From SFWF01 sp045638145 (GTDB lineage Bacteria > Bacillota > Clostridia > Oscillospirales > Acutalibacteraceae), in contig JAZUAU010000028.1 of assembly GCA_045638145.1 (NCBI GenBank), positions 1-22,394 of the forward strand: 22,394 nucleotides of DNA, written 5' to 3'. The translations under genes and the position numbers were made by a program. This document shows, piece by piece, positions 7,218 to 13,983 of the stretch (the first letter of the stretch is position 1; each line of letters begins with the position of its first letter). Under the pieces are notes generated by a model that did not search any database, was not told where the DNA came from, and worked only from the letters and a program-made list of their open reading frames with translations.

Positions 7218-9449
7218 TTATAATGCCTCGTGGAATGTACGGCTTATAACTTCCTTCTGCTGCTTGCGGGAGAGCTTATTGAAGTTAACCGCATAGCCCG
7301 AAACGCGGATGGTAAGATTGGGGTATTTTTCGGGATTCTCATACGCATCCATCAAAGTTTCGCGGTTTAGTACATTTATATTTATATGGTGTGCCATCTT
7401 GGCAAAATAGCCATCGAGAATGGTAACGAGGTTGGAAACTCGCTCTTCATCATCGCGTCCGAGTGCATCAGGTGTGATGGAGAAGGTGTTCGAGATACCG
7501 TCACGGCAGTCATCATAAGAAAGCTTTGCGACCGAGTTAAGAGATGCCAGAGCACCGTTTTCCTCGCGGTTGTGCATCGGGTTTGCACCGGGTGCAAAGG
7601 GTGCCGAAGTGGGTCTTCCGTCGGGGGTTGCACCTGTATTCTTTCCGTACATTACGTTAGAGGTAATGGTAAGAACGGAAAGGGTGTGAATGGCGTCGCG
7701 GTAGGTTCGAGTCTTGCGAAGCTCGGTAATAACCTTGTGTGTAACCTCTTTTGCAATAAGGTCAACGCGGTCATCATCGTTACCGAATTTTGGAAACTCG
7801 CCTGTCGTTTCAAAATCTACAATATATCCGTTAGAGTCGACAATGGGGCGAACCTTTGCGTGCTTTACTGCGCTCAGCGAGTCGGCAACAACCGAGAGAC
7901 CAGCAATACCGAAAGCCATAAGGCGTTCAACGTGTGTATCATGAAGTGCCATCTGAATCTTCTCGTATGCATACTTATCATGCATATAATGGATGATGTT
8001 CATTGTATTGACATAAAGATGGCTCAGCCATTCAATATAAATATCAAAACGCTTCACAAGCTCATCATAATCAAGCTTGTCGCCCTTCATAACCTCCATC
8101 TGAGGACCGATATGCATACCGCTTGTGGTATCGTAACCGCCGTTTATTGCTATAAGCAGAAGCTTTGCAAGGTTGCAGCGTGCGCCAAAGAACTGCATCT
8201 GCTTGCCGATTCTCATAGCCGAAACGCAGCAGGCAATAGCATAGTCATCGCCGTAAATGGGACGCATAAGGTCGTCGTTTTCATACTGGATAGAGTCGGT
8301 ATCCTTGGAAATCTTGGCGCAGAACTTCTTAAAGCCCTCTGGAAGAGAGGTGGACCAAAGCACGGTCAGATTAGGCTCGGGAGATGAGCCGAGGGTGTAA
8401 AGGGTGTTAAGAATTCTGAAGCTGCTCTTCGAAACAAGGGTGCGTCCGTCCTCACCCATACCGCCGACTGCCTCGGTAATCCACATGGGGTCACCGCCGA
8501 AAAGCTCGTTATATTCAGGTGTGCGAAGATGACGGGCGATGCGAAGCTTGATAACAAAATCGTCAAAAAGCTCCTGTGCCTCTTTTTCGGTAAGAGTGCC
8601 GTTTTTAAGATCGCGCTCAATATAAATATCAAAGAAGGTTGCCACTCGTCCGAGCGACATGGCCGCACCGTTCTGTTCCTTAATTGCGGCAAGATATGCA
8701 AAATAGGTCCACTGAATGGCTTCTTTTGCATTCTTTGCAGGCTCGCTGATATCAAATCCGTACATTTCAGCCATCTCTTTAAGAAGTCCAAGATATTTTA
8801 TCTGACGGAAAAGCTCCTCGTTAAGGCGGATGTTCTTATATCGGAAATTGCCCTTTTCAAGCTCTGCTCTGTCGCGCTTCTTCTGCTCGATAAGACGGTC
8901 AACACCGTAGAGGGCAACTCTGCGGTAGTCACCGATTATTCTTCCTCTGCCGTAAGCGTCGGGAAGTCCCGTAATTACGTGGCACTTTCTGGCGGCACGC
9001 ATTTCATCGGTATATGCTCTGAAAACGCCGTCGTTATGGGTGGTACGATAGCGGAATTCTTCCTCAATCTTGTCGGAGAGCTTATATCCGTAAGCCTCGC
9101 AGGCCTGACGCACCATTCTCATACCGCCAAAGGGGTTTACACCGCGCTTAAGGGGTCGGTTTGTCTGCATACCAACGATAATTTCGTTATCTTTGTCAAT
9201 ATATCCTGCCGAATAGCTTGTAAGGGAGGATACGGTTGCGGTATCAATATCAAGCACACCGCCGTACTGACGCTCGAGCTTAAAAAGGTGCTGAACCTTT
9301 TCCATAAGCGCATTTGTACGGTCTGTAGCAGTCTCGAGGAAAGAATCGTCTCCCGTATATTCGGTATAATTCGTCTGTATAAAATCGCGTACGTTTATCT
9401 CATTCTGCCATACGCCGGCTTTAAATCCGTTCCAGTTGTCGTGTTTCAT
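7218..9449 (-). CDS. pflB: Formate C-acetyltransferase (pyruvate formate-lyase)
   Basis: A 743-residue glycyl radical enzyme that converts pyruvate and CoA to acetyl-CoA and formate under anaerobic conditions. The catalytic cysteine pair is present (IACCVSAM, C407/C408) and the radical glycine is G718 in RVSGYAVNF, 25 residues from the C-terminus. The C-C pair separates true PFL from diol dehydratase and choline lyase relatives. The ATG follows an ideal GGAGGAG at 7 nt. It is transcribed with pflA from a strong promoter at 9684-9712, through a 228-nt leader containing a ZTP riboswitch. Formate feeds 10-formyl-tetrahydrofolate synthesis, so sensing ZTP fits. Nothing is missing. Confidence 0.97.
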   Translation of the reverse strand: MKHDNWNGFKAGVWQNEINVRDFIQTNYTEYTGDDSFLETATDRTNALMEKVQHLFKLERQYGGVLDIDTATVSSLTSYSAGYIDKDNEIIVGMQTNRPLKRGVNPFGGMRMVRQACEAYGYKLSDKIEEEFRYRTTHNDGVFRAYTDEMRAARKCHVITGLPDAYGRGRIIGDYRRVALYGVDRLIEQKKRDRAELEKGNFRYKNIRLNEELFRQIKYLGLLKEMAEMYGFDISEPAKNAKEAIQWTYFAYLAAIKEQNGAAMSLGRVATFFDIYIERDLKNGTLTEKEAQELFDDFVIKLRIARHLRTPEYNELFGGDPMWITEAVGGMGEDGRTLVSKSSFRILNTLYTLGSSPEPNLTVLWSTSLPEGFKKFCAKISKDTDSIQYENDDLMRPIYGDDYAIACCVSAMRIGKQMQFFGARCNLAKLLLIAINGGYDTTSGMHIGPQMEVMKGDKLDYDELVKRFDIYIEWLSHLYVNTMNIIHYMHDKYAYEKIQMALHDTHVERLMAFGIAGLSVVADSLSAVKHAKVRPIVDSNGYIVDFETTGEFPKFGNDDDRVDLIAKEVTHKVITELRKTRTYRDAIHTLSVLTITSNVMYGKNTGATPDGRPTSAPFAPGANPMHNREENGALASLNSVAKLSYDDCRDGISNTFSITPDALGRDDEERVSNLVTILDGYFAKMAHHININVLNRETLMDAYENPEKYPNLTIRVSGYAVNFNKLSRKQQKEVISRTFHEAL

Positions 9450-9480
9450 TTTTTCTCCTCCTTGTTAGATTTTTAACACA

Positions 9481-9524
9481 TATAAAACATAAAAGGACAA
9501 CCCAGCTTTACTGCTGAATTGCCC
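9481..9524 (-). terminator. Riboswitch expression-platform terminator
   Basis: On the minus strand GGGCAATTCAGC (9524-9513) pairs over 12 positions, wobbles included, with GCTGGGTTGTCC (9506-9495) around a 6-nt loop, followed by TTTTATGTTTTATATG. The first GGGC is also the end of the conserved CTGGGC of the aptamer. Ligand-bound aptamer and terminator are therefore mutually exclusive, as in known ZTP switches where ligand turns transcription on. Confidence 0.8.
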
Positions 9525-9635
9525 AGACGGTCGGCCCAAGACGGTGAACGGAACCGCAGTGGGTTTCATCCTCGCCCAATTACCCTTTACATTCCCTCGG
9601 CGTTAATCCGCCAAAATTCCGTCAGTCATGTAAAG
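9519..9635 (-). promoter_or_regulatory. ZTP riboswitch (pfl motif) controlling pflB-pflA
   Basis: The minus-strand leader has stem P1 CTTTACAT/ATGTAAAG (9635-9628 with 9592-9585). Inside it are the conserved TGACTGACGG and a P2 hairpin GGCG-GATTAA-CGCC followed by GAGGGA. After a linker comes CCGTCTGGGCA (9530-9520), against the family consensus CCGCCUGGGCA. The family pseudoknot is supported by covariation: GACGG (9623-9619) pairs with CCGTC (9530-9526), where the consensus has GGCGG with CCGCC. A near copy of the 3' box, ACCGTCTTGGGC, lies just upstream (9545-9534). ZTP/ZMP accumulates when 10-formyl-folate is short. Confidence 0.88.
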
Positions 9636-9683
9636 CTGTGTAATTTTTGTATATTTTGCAACCTATCTTTTCGGTGCTTTACC

Positions 9684-9712
9684 ATTATACACAATATATA
9701 TAGGTTTGTCAA
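9684..9712 (-). promoter_or_regulatory. Promoter for the pflB-pflA operon
   Basis: Minus-strand TTGACA (9712-9707), 17-bp spacer, TATAAT (9689-9684): a full consensus promoter. The predicted start near 9677 places the riboswitch about 40 nt into the transcript. Confidence 0.88.
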
Positions 9713-9742
9713 TTAAAAAAAACACAAAATATTGCGGTATTT

Positions 9743-9755
9743 CACAAAATTTGTG
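9743..9755. promoter_or_regulatory. Palindrome between the divergent pflB and CBM9-like promoters
   Basis: CACAAAATTTGTG is a perfect 6+1+6 palindrome placed between the two divergent -35 boxes (9712 and 9782). It resembles sites for CRP/FNR- or Rex-type regulators only loosely. Without a second copy or an identified regulator this is a weak call. Confidence 0.3.
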
Positions 9756-9781
9756 TAAGATGAGCACAAAAGATAGAATGA

Positions 9782-9809
9782 TTGACAAAATGGTTTATTA
9801 TGGTATACT
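9782..9809 (+). promoter_or_regulatory. Promoter for the CBM9-like gene
   Basis: TTGACA (9782-9787), 16-bp spacer, TATACT (9804-9809), about 30 bp upstream of the start codon. Confidence 0.75.
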
Positions 9810-9839
9810 AAATAAAAATATATAAAGGATGATTTGTGT

Positions 9840-10433
9840 ATGTATATCATAAAAAAAGCAGATTATAAAATAACAAACATAGAAGACAAAGCTTGGGAAA
9901 GTGCAAATGTTGCAAAGGTTGAGCAGGTGAACTGGAAGGAATTTGACTGTTATCCAAAAATGGAAACAAGAATCCTTTATAGTGATTTTGGAATTCATAT
10001 AAAACTCACAACAGATGAAAAAAACCTTGTGGCATCACAAAGAGAGCAGAATAGCCCTGTCAGCGACGATTCGTGCATGGAATTTTTCTTTAGGCCCAAC
10101 GAAAATGATCCGCACTACTTCAATTTTGAGTTTAATCCTTTTGGTACTATGTATATGGCAGTAAGAACCTCTCGTTACGATTCTTACCATCCTGCTGAAG
10201 ACAAAAAATATTTTGGAGTGGTGTCAGAGGTGGGAGCCGACGAGTGGTCGGTAATGTTCAGTGTGCCATTTGAAATAATAGACAGAGAGCTTGGCGGTCA
10301 TACCAAAAAAATGTATGGCAATATCCAGAAATGCGGCGGAGAGAAGAATCATTATCTGTCCTATTATCCCATAGGAACCGAGAAGCCGGATTTTCATAGA
10401 TCTGAATACTTCGGCCCCTTCGAACTCGAATAA
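9840..10433 (+). CDS. Carbohydrate-binding family 9-like protein, cytoplasmic
   Basis: The 197-residue protein reads throughout as a CBM9-like/DOMON-type beta-sandwich. It has an N-terminal W-E pattern (EDKAWESANVAKVEQVNW), RILYSDFGIHIKLTTDEK, then the typical DDSCMEFFFRPNENDPHYFNFEFN and GTMYMAVR, and a later WSVMFSVPFEII followed by MYGNIQKCG. Family members bind sugars and are usually parts of secreted enzymes. This one is a single free domain with no signal peptide, so its partner is unknown. ATG 9840 is chosen because AAAGG (9824-9828) sits upstream at a good distance; TTG 9834 would be too close. It is a single-gene unit with its own promoter and terminator. Confidence 0.75.
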   Translation: MYIIKKADYKITNIEDKAWESANVAKVEQVNWKEFDCYPKMETRILYSDFGIHIKLTTDEKNLVASQREQNSPVSDDSCMEFFFRPNENDPHYFNFEFNPFGTMYMAVRTSRYDSYHPAEDKKYFGVVSEVGADEWSVMFSVPFEIIDRELGGHTKKMYGNIQKCGGEKNHYLSYYPIGTEKPDFHRSEYFGPFELE

Positions 10434-10468
10434 ATCGCCAGACCGCGGAAAATAAGCGCAGAACGATA

Positions 10469-10494
10469 AAAAGACACCCGAGAGGGTGTCTTTT
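10469..10494. terminator. Bidirectional terminator after the CBM9-like gene
   Basis: AAAAGACACCC (10469-10479), loop GAGA, GGGTGTCTTTT (10484-10494). It has A-runs on one side and T-runs on the other, so it works in both directions. Confidence 0.85.
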
Positions 10495-10594
10495 GTTATC
10501 TTACCGTCTTTCCTCGCTCGAGGTATCTGTGTATACATCTTCGGGCAGAGAAAAAGCCTTCTGCATCATATTCTCGCCGTCTTTGTAAATCACT

Positions 10595-10698
10595 TTAAAA
10601 ACAAAGAAGACCTCTTTCGAGGTCTTCTTTGTTGGCTTGTGCCAAAGGTTTGTGGCGCCATAGAGTTGTGCGTTTTCGTTTCGTGTAGCAACGAAGGT
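10595..10698 (-). ncRNA. Predicted ~100-nt small RNA (own promoter and terminator)
   Basis: A full-consensus promoter on the minus strand (10733-10705) predicts a start near 10698. About 65 nt later comes a 15-bp GAAA-loop terminator with T5 (10633-10596), defining a transcript of about 104 nt. The transcript contains a self-complementary TGGCGCCA (10652-10659) and possible local pairing (GCCA...TGGC, TTCG...CGAA). A 23-codon frame from an ATG (MAPQTFGTSQQRRPRKR...) has no ribosome site. The RNA diverges from a small XRE gene and shares its operator-like sites. It could be a trans-acting RNA, the leader of the start-less frame described in the findings, or an inert transcript. No known RNA family is recognised. 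Confidence 0.45.
10600..10633. terminator. Strong terminator hairpin with tetraloop
   Basis: AACAAAGAAGACCTC (10600-10614), loop TTTC (GAAA on the minus strand), GAGGTCTTCTTTGTT (10619-10633): a 15-bp perfect stem. On the minus strand it is followed by TTTTT (10601-10596 region). On the plus strand the T-rich 3' arm also allows termination. Confidence 0.85.
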
Positions 10699-10704
10699 AA
10701 TAAT

Positions 10705-10733
10705 ATTATAGGCGATATGTTACCTAATGTCAA
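10705..10733 (-). promoter_or_regulatory. Promoter driving the predicted small RNA
   Basis: Minus-strand TTGACA (10733-10728), 17-bp spacer, TATAAT (10710-10705), a perfect consensus. Its spacer contains one of the two operator-like sites. Confidence 0.75.
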
Positions 10734-10750
10734 TAGGAAATATGTTACCT
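10710..10750. promoter_or_regulatory. Two operator-like repeats in the XRE/small-RNA intergenic region
   Basis: AGGCGATATGTTACCT (10710-10725) and AGGAAATATGTTACCT (10735-10750) match at 14 of 16 positions and are spaced 25 bp apart. The second is an imperfect palindrome (AGG.AA....TT.CCT). Site 1 fills the spacer of the minus-strand promoter and touches its -10 box. Site 2 lies just upstream of the plus-strand -10 box. They are the natural candidates for binding by the XRE protein encoded next door. Confidence 0.55.
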
Positions 10751-10754
10751 TTGT

Positions 10755-10760
10755 TATAAT
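10755..10760 (+). promoter_or_regulatory. -10 box of the XRE gene promoter
   Basis: TATAAT stands 32 bp before the GTG start. At 17 bp upstream there is only AATAGG, so the -35 is poor, as in many autoregulated promoters. Confidence 0.5.
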
Positions 10761-10792
10761 CTGCTTAAAGTACAAAAAGGAGTAGATTTTTT

Positions 10793-11017
10793 GTGAAAAC
10801 TTATTATGAGGTTTTAAAAGATTTAAGGGAAGATAATGATAAGACTCAAAAGGATATTGCAGAAATTTTGGGAATAGACCAGAGTTATTATAGCAAATAT
10901 GAAAAAGGCAAGCGCGAAATGCCGATACGCCATATAGTAAGATTGTGCAGTTATTACAATGTTTCTGCTGATTACATTCTGGGACTTCCTAAAGGACTAA
11001 ATCACCCTGAAAGATAA
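10793..11017 (+). CDS. Small XRE-family helix-turn-helix repressor
   Basis: A 74-residue protein made of one HTH_3 (Cro/CI-like) domain: LKDLREDNDKTQKDIAEILG is helices 1-2, IDQSYYSKYEKGKREMP is the recognition helix and following turn, and VRLCSYYNVSADYILGLP is the typical ending. There is no other domain, so it is a pure DNA-binding protein that presumably dimerises. The start is GTG 10793 with AGGAG (10778-10782) 10 nt upstream. The repeated 16-bp sites in its promoter region suggest autoregulation and control of the divergent RNA; that link is inference. Such small XRE genes often belong to phage, integrative element or toxin-antitoxin loci, but no partner gene is visible here. Confidence 0.85.
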   Translation: MKTYYEVLKDLREDNDKTQKDIAEILGIDQSYYSKYEKGKREMPIRHIVRLCSYYNVSADYILGLPKGLNHPER

Positions 11018-11021
11018 TTTT

Positions 11022-11070
11022 TGTCCGAAGGACACCATAATTCTGCATTCTGAATTTTGCATTCTGCATT
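11022..11070. repeat. Small hairpin followed by heptamer repeats
   Basis: A 5-bp hairpin TGTCC-GAA-GGACA (11022-11034) is followed by a degenerate 7-bp tandem repeat: TTCTGCA, TTCTGAA, TTTTGCA, TTCTGCA (11041-11068). It is non-coding and ends right at the terminator. It may be a dispersed intergenic repeat; copy number elsewhere cannot be seen. Confidence 0.5.
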
Positions 11071-11106
11071 AACAAAAAAGACCGTCGATTGACGGTCTTT
11101 TTTGTT
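11071..11106. terminator. Bidirectional terminator between the XRE gene and malic enzyme
   Basis: AACAAAAAAGACCGTC (11071-11086), loop GATT, GACGGTCTTTTTTGTT (11091-11106): a 16-bp perfect stem with a T-run in both directions. It ends one base before the malic enzyme stop codon. Confidence 0.9.
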
Positions 11107-11107
11107 G

Positions 11108-12280
11108 TTATATCCTCGCAACTCCCGTTTCTTTTGCTACCTTGATAACGGCTTCGGCAACAGCTTTGGCAACGCGCTTATCAAGTGCGGGCGCGATTAT
11201 ATTTTCTTCGGTTATTTCGTCATCGGGAATGAGTGAAGCAAGTGCATAAGAGGTTGCAACCTTCATTTCCTCTGTGATGGCAGAGGCTCTGCAGTCAAGC
11301 GCACCTCTGAAAATTCCGGGGAAGGCAAGAACGTTGTTTATCTGATTCGGGAAGTCCGAACGTCCCGTTCCGACAACCCTTGCTCCTGCCGCCTTTGCTA
11401 TATCGGGCATAATTTCGGGGGTGGGGTTTGCCATCGGGAAGAGAATTGAATCCTCCGCCATACTCTTTACCATTTCGGGTGTCACAAGATTCGGAGCCGA
11501 AACACCGATAAATACGTCTGCACCGCAGAGAGCATCTGCAAGAGTACCCTTTTTATGCTCAAGGTTTGTAACCTTTGCGATTTCTTCCTGAGCGGGGTTG
11601 TTGTTCTCATCACCCTCGCATATAATACCGAAGCGGTCGCAGAATGTAAGGTTGTTAACACCCATATTCATAAGGTGGCGGCCGATCGCAATACCGGCCG
11701 AGCCTGCACCGTTGATTACGACCCTTACCTCGCCGATATTCTTCTTTACAAGCTTCAGTGCGTTGATAAGAGCTGCCGCAACAACGATTGCCGTGCCATG
11801 CTGGTCGTCGTGGAAAACGGGTATATCACAGATCTCCTTGAGCTTTTTCTCAATCTCAAAGCAACGGGGTGCAGAAATATCCTCAAGGTTGATACCGCCG
11901 AAGGAGCCCGAAAGAAGATAAATCGTACGAACTATTTCATCAACGTCCTTTGACTTAATGCAGAGAGGAAAGGCGTCAACGTCGGCAAACTCTTTAAAGA
12001 GGGCGCATTTGCCCTCCATAACGGGCATACCTGCCTCGGGACCGATATCACCAAGACCGAGAACTGCCGTGCCGTCGGTAATAACGGCAACAAGGTTGCT
12101 TCTTCGGGTCAGTTCGTAAGACTTATTTATGTCCTTTTCAATCTCTAAACAAGGCTCAGCAACACCGGGGGTGTAGGCGAGGGAAAGCTCCTCGCGGCTG
12201 TTTATCGGAGCACGCGAGACAACTTCAATTTTGCCTTTCCATTCATAGTGCTTTTTAAGTGATTCTTTACGAACGTCCAT
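11108..12280 (-). CDS. NAD(P)-dependent malic enzyme
   Basis: A 390-residue short bacterial-type malic enzyme, which oxidatively decarboxylates malate to pyruvate and CO2. Motifs seen: SLAYTPGVAEPC near the N-terminus, ITDGTAVLGLGDIGPEAGMPVMEGK, the metal-binding DDQHGTAIV, and the nucleotide-binding INGAGSAGIAIGRHL. It lacks the C-terminal phosphotransacetylase domain of long MaeB proteins, as is usual for the short form. Cofactor choice (NAD or NADP) is not certain. The ATG lies 3 bp after the upstream dehydrogenase stop, and its ribosome site GGGAGG is formed by the last Trp-Glu-Asp codons of that gene, so the two are tightly coupled. Last gene of the glpP operon. Confidence 0.93.
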   Translation of the reverse strand: MDVRKESLKKHYEWKGKIEVVSRAPINSREELSLAYTPGVAEPCLEIEKDINKSYELTRRSNLVAVITDGTAVLGLGDIGPEAGMPVMEGKCALFKEFADVDAFPLCIKSKDVDEIVRTIYLLSGSFGGINLEDISAPRCFEIEKKLKEICDIPVFHDDQHGTAIVVAAALINALKLVKKNIGEVRVVINGAGSAGIAIGRHLMNMGVNNLTFCDRFGIICEGDENNNPAQEEIAKVTNLEHKKGTLADALCGADVFIGVSAPNLVTPEMVKSMAEDSILFPMANPTPEIMPDIAKAAGARVVGTGRSDFPNQINNVLAFPGIFRGALDCRASAITEEMKVATSYALASLIPDDEITEENIIAPALDKRVAKAVAEAVIKVAKETGVARI

Positions 12281-12283
12281 CGA

Positions 12284-13396
12284 TTAATCCTCCCAGGGGA
12301 ACTTATACTGAGTGAGACCGAGCTCGTCGCGCACTGCGATGATTTCCTTCTGAACCGATTCGTTTATCGGAACACCCGAAGCTCTCGCAATACCGATTTC
12401 ATATTCCTTTTCGCCTGCGGTGTAGATTCTTTCTGCATCGGGCATCTTCTTAGATGCTCTCATGCTACGGCAGATATCGCCTGCCTTTTTACGGGCAATA
12501 TCCTCACCCATAAAGTGGTCGGTGTCGATAGCGATAAACCAATGGCCGAGCTGATAGGGGCGAATATTTCCGTTTTCGTCCTTTCCGTCAAGGTCCTTAC
12601 CGTAAGCGCCGTCCTGAAGAATGGAGGAGAAGAACTCAACAGCAAGTGCAAAACCATATCCCTTATATCCGCCGAGAGCTTCACCGATACCTCCGAGGGT
12701 GGTAAGAGCAGCGGTTCCACCGCGAATCTTACGGAGAGCAACGCCCGCATCACCCTCTACTGCAGAGCCATCGTCTGCAATAATTGTGCCGGGATGAACA
12801 TCCTCACCGATTCTCTCATAATATTCAACCTTACCGTTCTGTGTGATAGAGGTTGCGCAGTCAAAGTTAAAGTCAAAGGCCTCGTCGGTAGGAACGCCGA
12901 TAGTAAAGGGGTTTGTACCGAACATACCCTCAACACCAAAGGTAGGAGCAACCGAGGGACGAGCGTTTGTACCCGTCATTCCGATACAGCCAGCCTTTGT
13001 TGCCATTGTGGTATAATAACCTGCAATTCCGTAATGGCAGGAATTGCGAACAACGACCATTCCCATACCGAACTCTTTAGCCTTCTTTATGGCCATGGTC
13101 ATTGCGGTATGACCGATAACCTGACCCATACCGTGATGTCCGTCAATAACGGCGGTGGTGGGGGTTTCCTTAATTATTTCAAGCTCGGTTTTAGCCTTTT
13201 GGATACCTGCCTTGATTCTATCAAGGTAAACCGGCTTAAAGCGGTTTACACCGTGGGATTCAATTCCGCGCTTGTCACTCTCAAGGAGTACGTCGGCGCA
13301 GATTTCTGCGTCTTCTCTCGGGATTCCGTAACCGACGAATGCATCAATTACGAAATCGGTTATTGTTTTCCAGTCTACAATGTTTGTTTTTGCCAT
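12284..13396 (-). CDS. Malate/L-lactate/ureidoglycolate dehydrogenase family (LDH2/MDH2) oxidoreductase
   Basis: A 370-residue NAD(P)-dependent 2-hydroxyacid dehydrogenase of the Ldh_2 fold, unrelated to classical MDH. Typical segments are SHGVNRFKPVYLDRIKAG, DGHHGMGQVIG, VVRNSCHYGIAGYY (catalytic histidine), TNARPSVAPTFG and FGTNPFTIGVPT. The family includes malate, sulfolactate and ureidoglycolate dehydrogenases. Its coupling to malic enzyme favours malate/oxaloacetate chemistry, but that is inference. ATG 13396 is the start because AAAGGAG lies 8 nt upstream. The longer frame (to 13465) runs back into glpP and has no support. It begins 13 bp after the glpP stop. Confidence 0.88.
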   Translation of the reverse strand: MAKTNIVDWKTITDFVIDAFVGYGIPREDAEICADVLLESDKRGIESHGVNRFKPVYLDRIKAGIQKAKTELEIIKETPTTAVIDGHHGMGQVIGHTAMTMAIKKAKEFGMGMVVVRNSCHYGIAGYYTTMATKAGCIGMTGTNARPSVAPTFGVEGMFGTNPFTIGVPTDEAFDFNFDCATSITQNGKVEYYERIGEDVHPGTIIADDGSAVEGDAGVALRKIRGGTAALTTLGGIGEALGGYKGYGFALAVEFFSSILQDGAYGKDLDGKDENGNIRPYQLGHWFIAIDTDHFMGEDIARKKAGDICRSMRASKKMPDAERIYTAGEKEYEIGIARASGVPINESVQKEIIAVRDELGLTQYKFPWED

Positions 13397-13409
13397 AATA
13401 AATTCTCCT

Positions 13410-13970
13410 TTATATATTCCAAAGATTATTTTTTCCTGTTGAAACGGCAACCGCACCTGCACCAAGTGCCGACATTACCTCTTCCTTTGTTTCAATTAGA
13501 CCGCCCGCAATAACCGAGGCTCCCTTTTCGGCAAAAAGCTCGATTACTTTGGGCACGACACCGGGCATTATTTCAATAAAATCTGCGGCACCAAGACCCG
13601 ATATATCACGAATGCTCTCAAGCCCCTGAGAGTCGAGAGCAAAGAATCTCTGCACCGTGAGAAGACCTTTTTCACGAGCCGCCGTAATAAGCTGACTTCG
13701 GGTACTGATTATTCCGTGAACACCGCATTTATAAAGAAAATCAATTCCCGTTTTGTCCTTTCCAATGCCTTCAGCAAGATCTATGTGCACAAAAATTAGT
13801 TTTCCCTTGTTTATTGCATCAGATACACGCGACTTCACGGTCAAAAGATTTGCCTTAAGATAGAAAATTACTTGAGCAGACGAATTTAAAGCTGGGTCCC
13901 AATTATCGTCACGTACGGCAGCTATGATAGGATTTCCTTCAAGAGTACATATAAGGTCGTTTACATTCAT
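13410..13970 (-). CDS. glpP: GlpP-family glycerol-3-phosphate-responsive antiterminator
   Basis: The 186-residue protein matches GlpP along its whole length: NPIIAAVRDD near the start, KGKLIFVHIDLAEGIGKD, GVHGIISTRSQLITAA, GLLTVQRFFALDS, FIEIMPGVVPKVI, and the phosphate-binding SVIAGGLIETKEEV with AVSTGKNNLWNI at the end. In Bacillus, GlpP bound to glycerol-3-phosphate lets RNA polymerase read through a leader terminator of glpD. Here no glp enzyme follows; instead it heads an operon with an LDH2-type dehydrogenase and malic enzyme. Its own leader carries an intrinsic terminator (13984-14023), a likely target. The start ATG follows GGGGTG at 5 nt. The ligand might not be glycerol-3-phosphate. 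Confidence 0.88.
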   Translation of the reverse strand: MNVNDLICTLEGNPIIAAVRDDNWDPALNSSAQVIFYLKANLLTVKSRVSDAINKGKLIFVHIDLAEGIGKDKTGIDFLYKCGVHGIISTRSQLITAAREKGLLTVQRFFALDSQGLESIRDISGLGAADFIEIMPGVVPKVIELFAEKGASVIAGGLIETKEEVMSALGAGAVAVSTGKNNLWNI

Positions 13971-13983
13971 AAAAACACCCCAT

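Noticed and set aside
7386..8387. 333-residue plus-strand frame opposite pflB
   Set aside because: Cysteine- and valine-rich antisense shadow of a highly conserved gene, without promoter or ribosome site. The same holds for 8529-9476 and 12515-13513.
9519..9716. 65-residue plus-strand frame upstream of pflB
   Set aside because: It is antisense to the ZTP riboswitch and promoter; the RNA structure explains the sequence.
10486..10785. 99-residue plus-strand frame between the CBM9-like and XRE genes
   Set aside because: It crosses a 15-bp terminator stem and the promoter/operator region, lacks a ribosome site and has no protein-like composition.
11022..11070. CRISPR-like array
   Set aside because: The 7-bp units are contiguous and degenerate, without spacers or cas genes; no CRISPR-type repeat was seen anywhere in the window.
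13397..13465. N-terminal extension of the LDH2-type dehydrogenase
   Set aside because: It would overlap glpP, and the ideal AAAGGAG sits just before ATG 13396, the normal family start.
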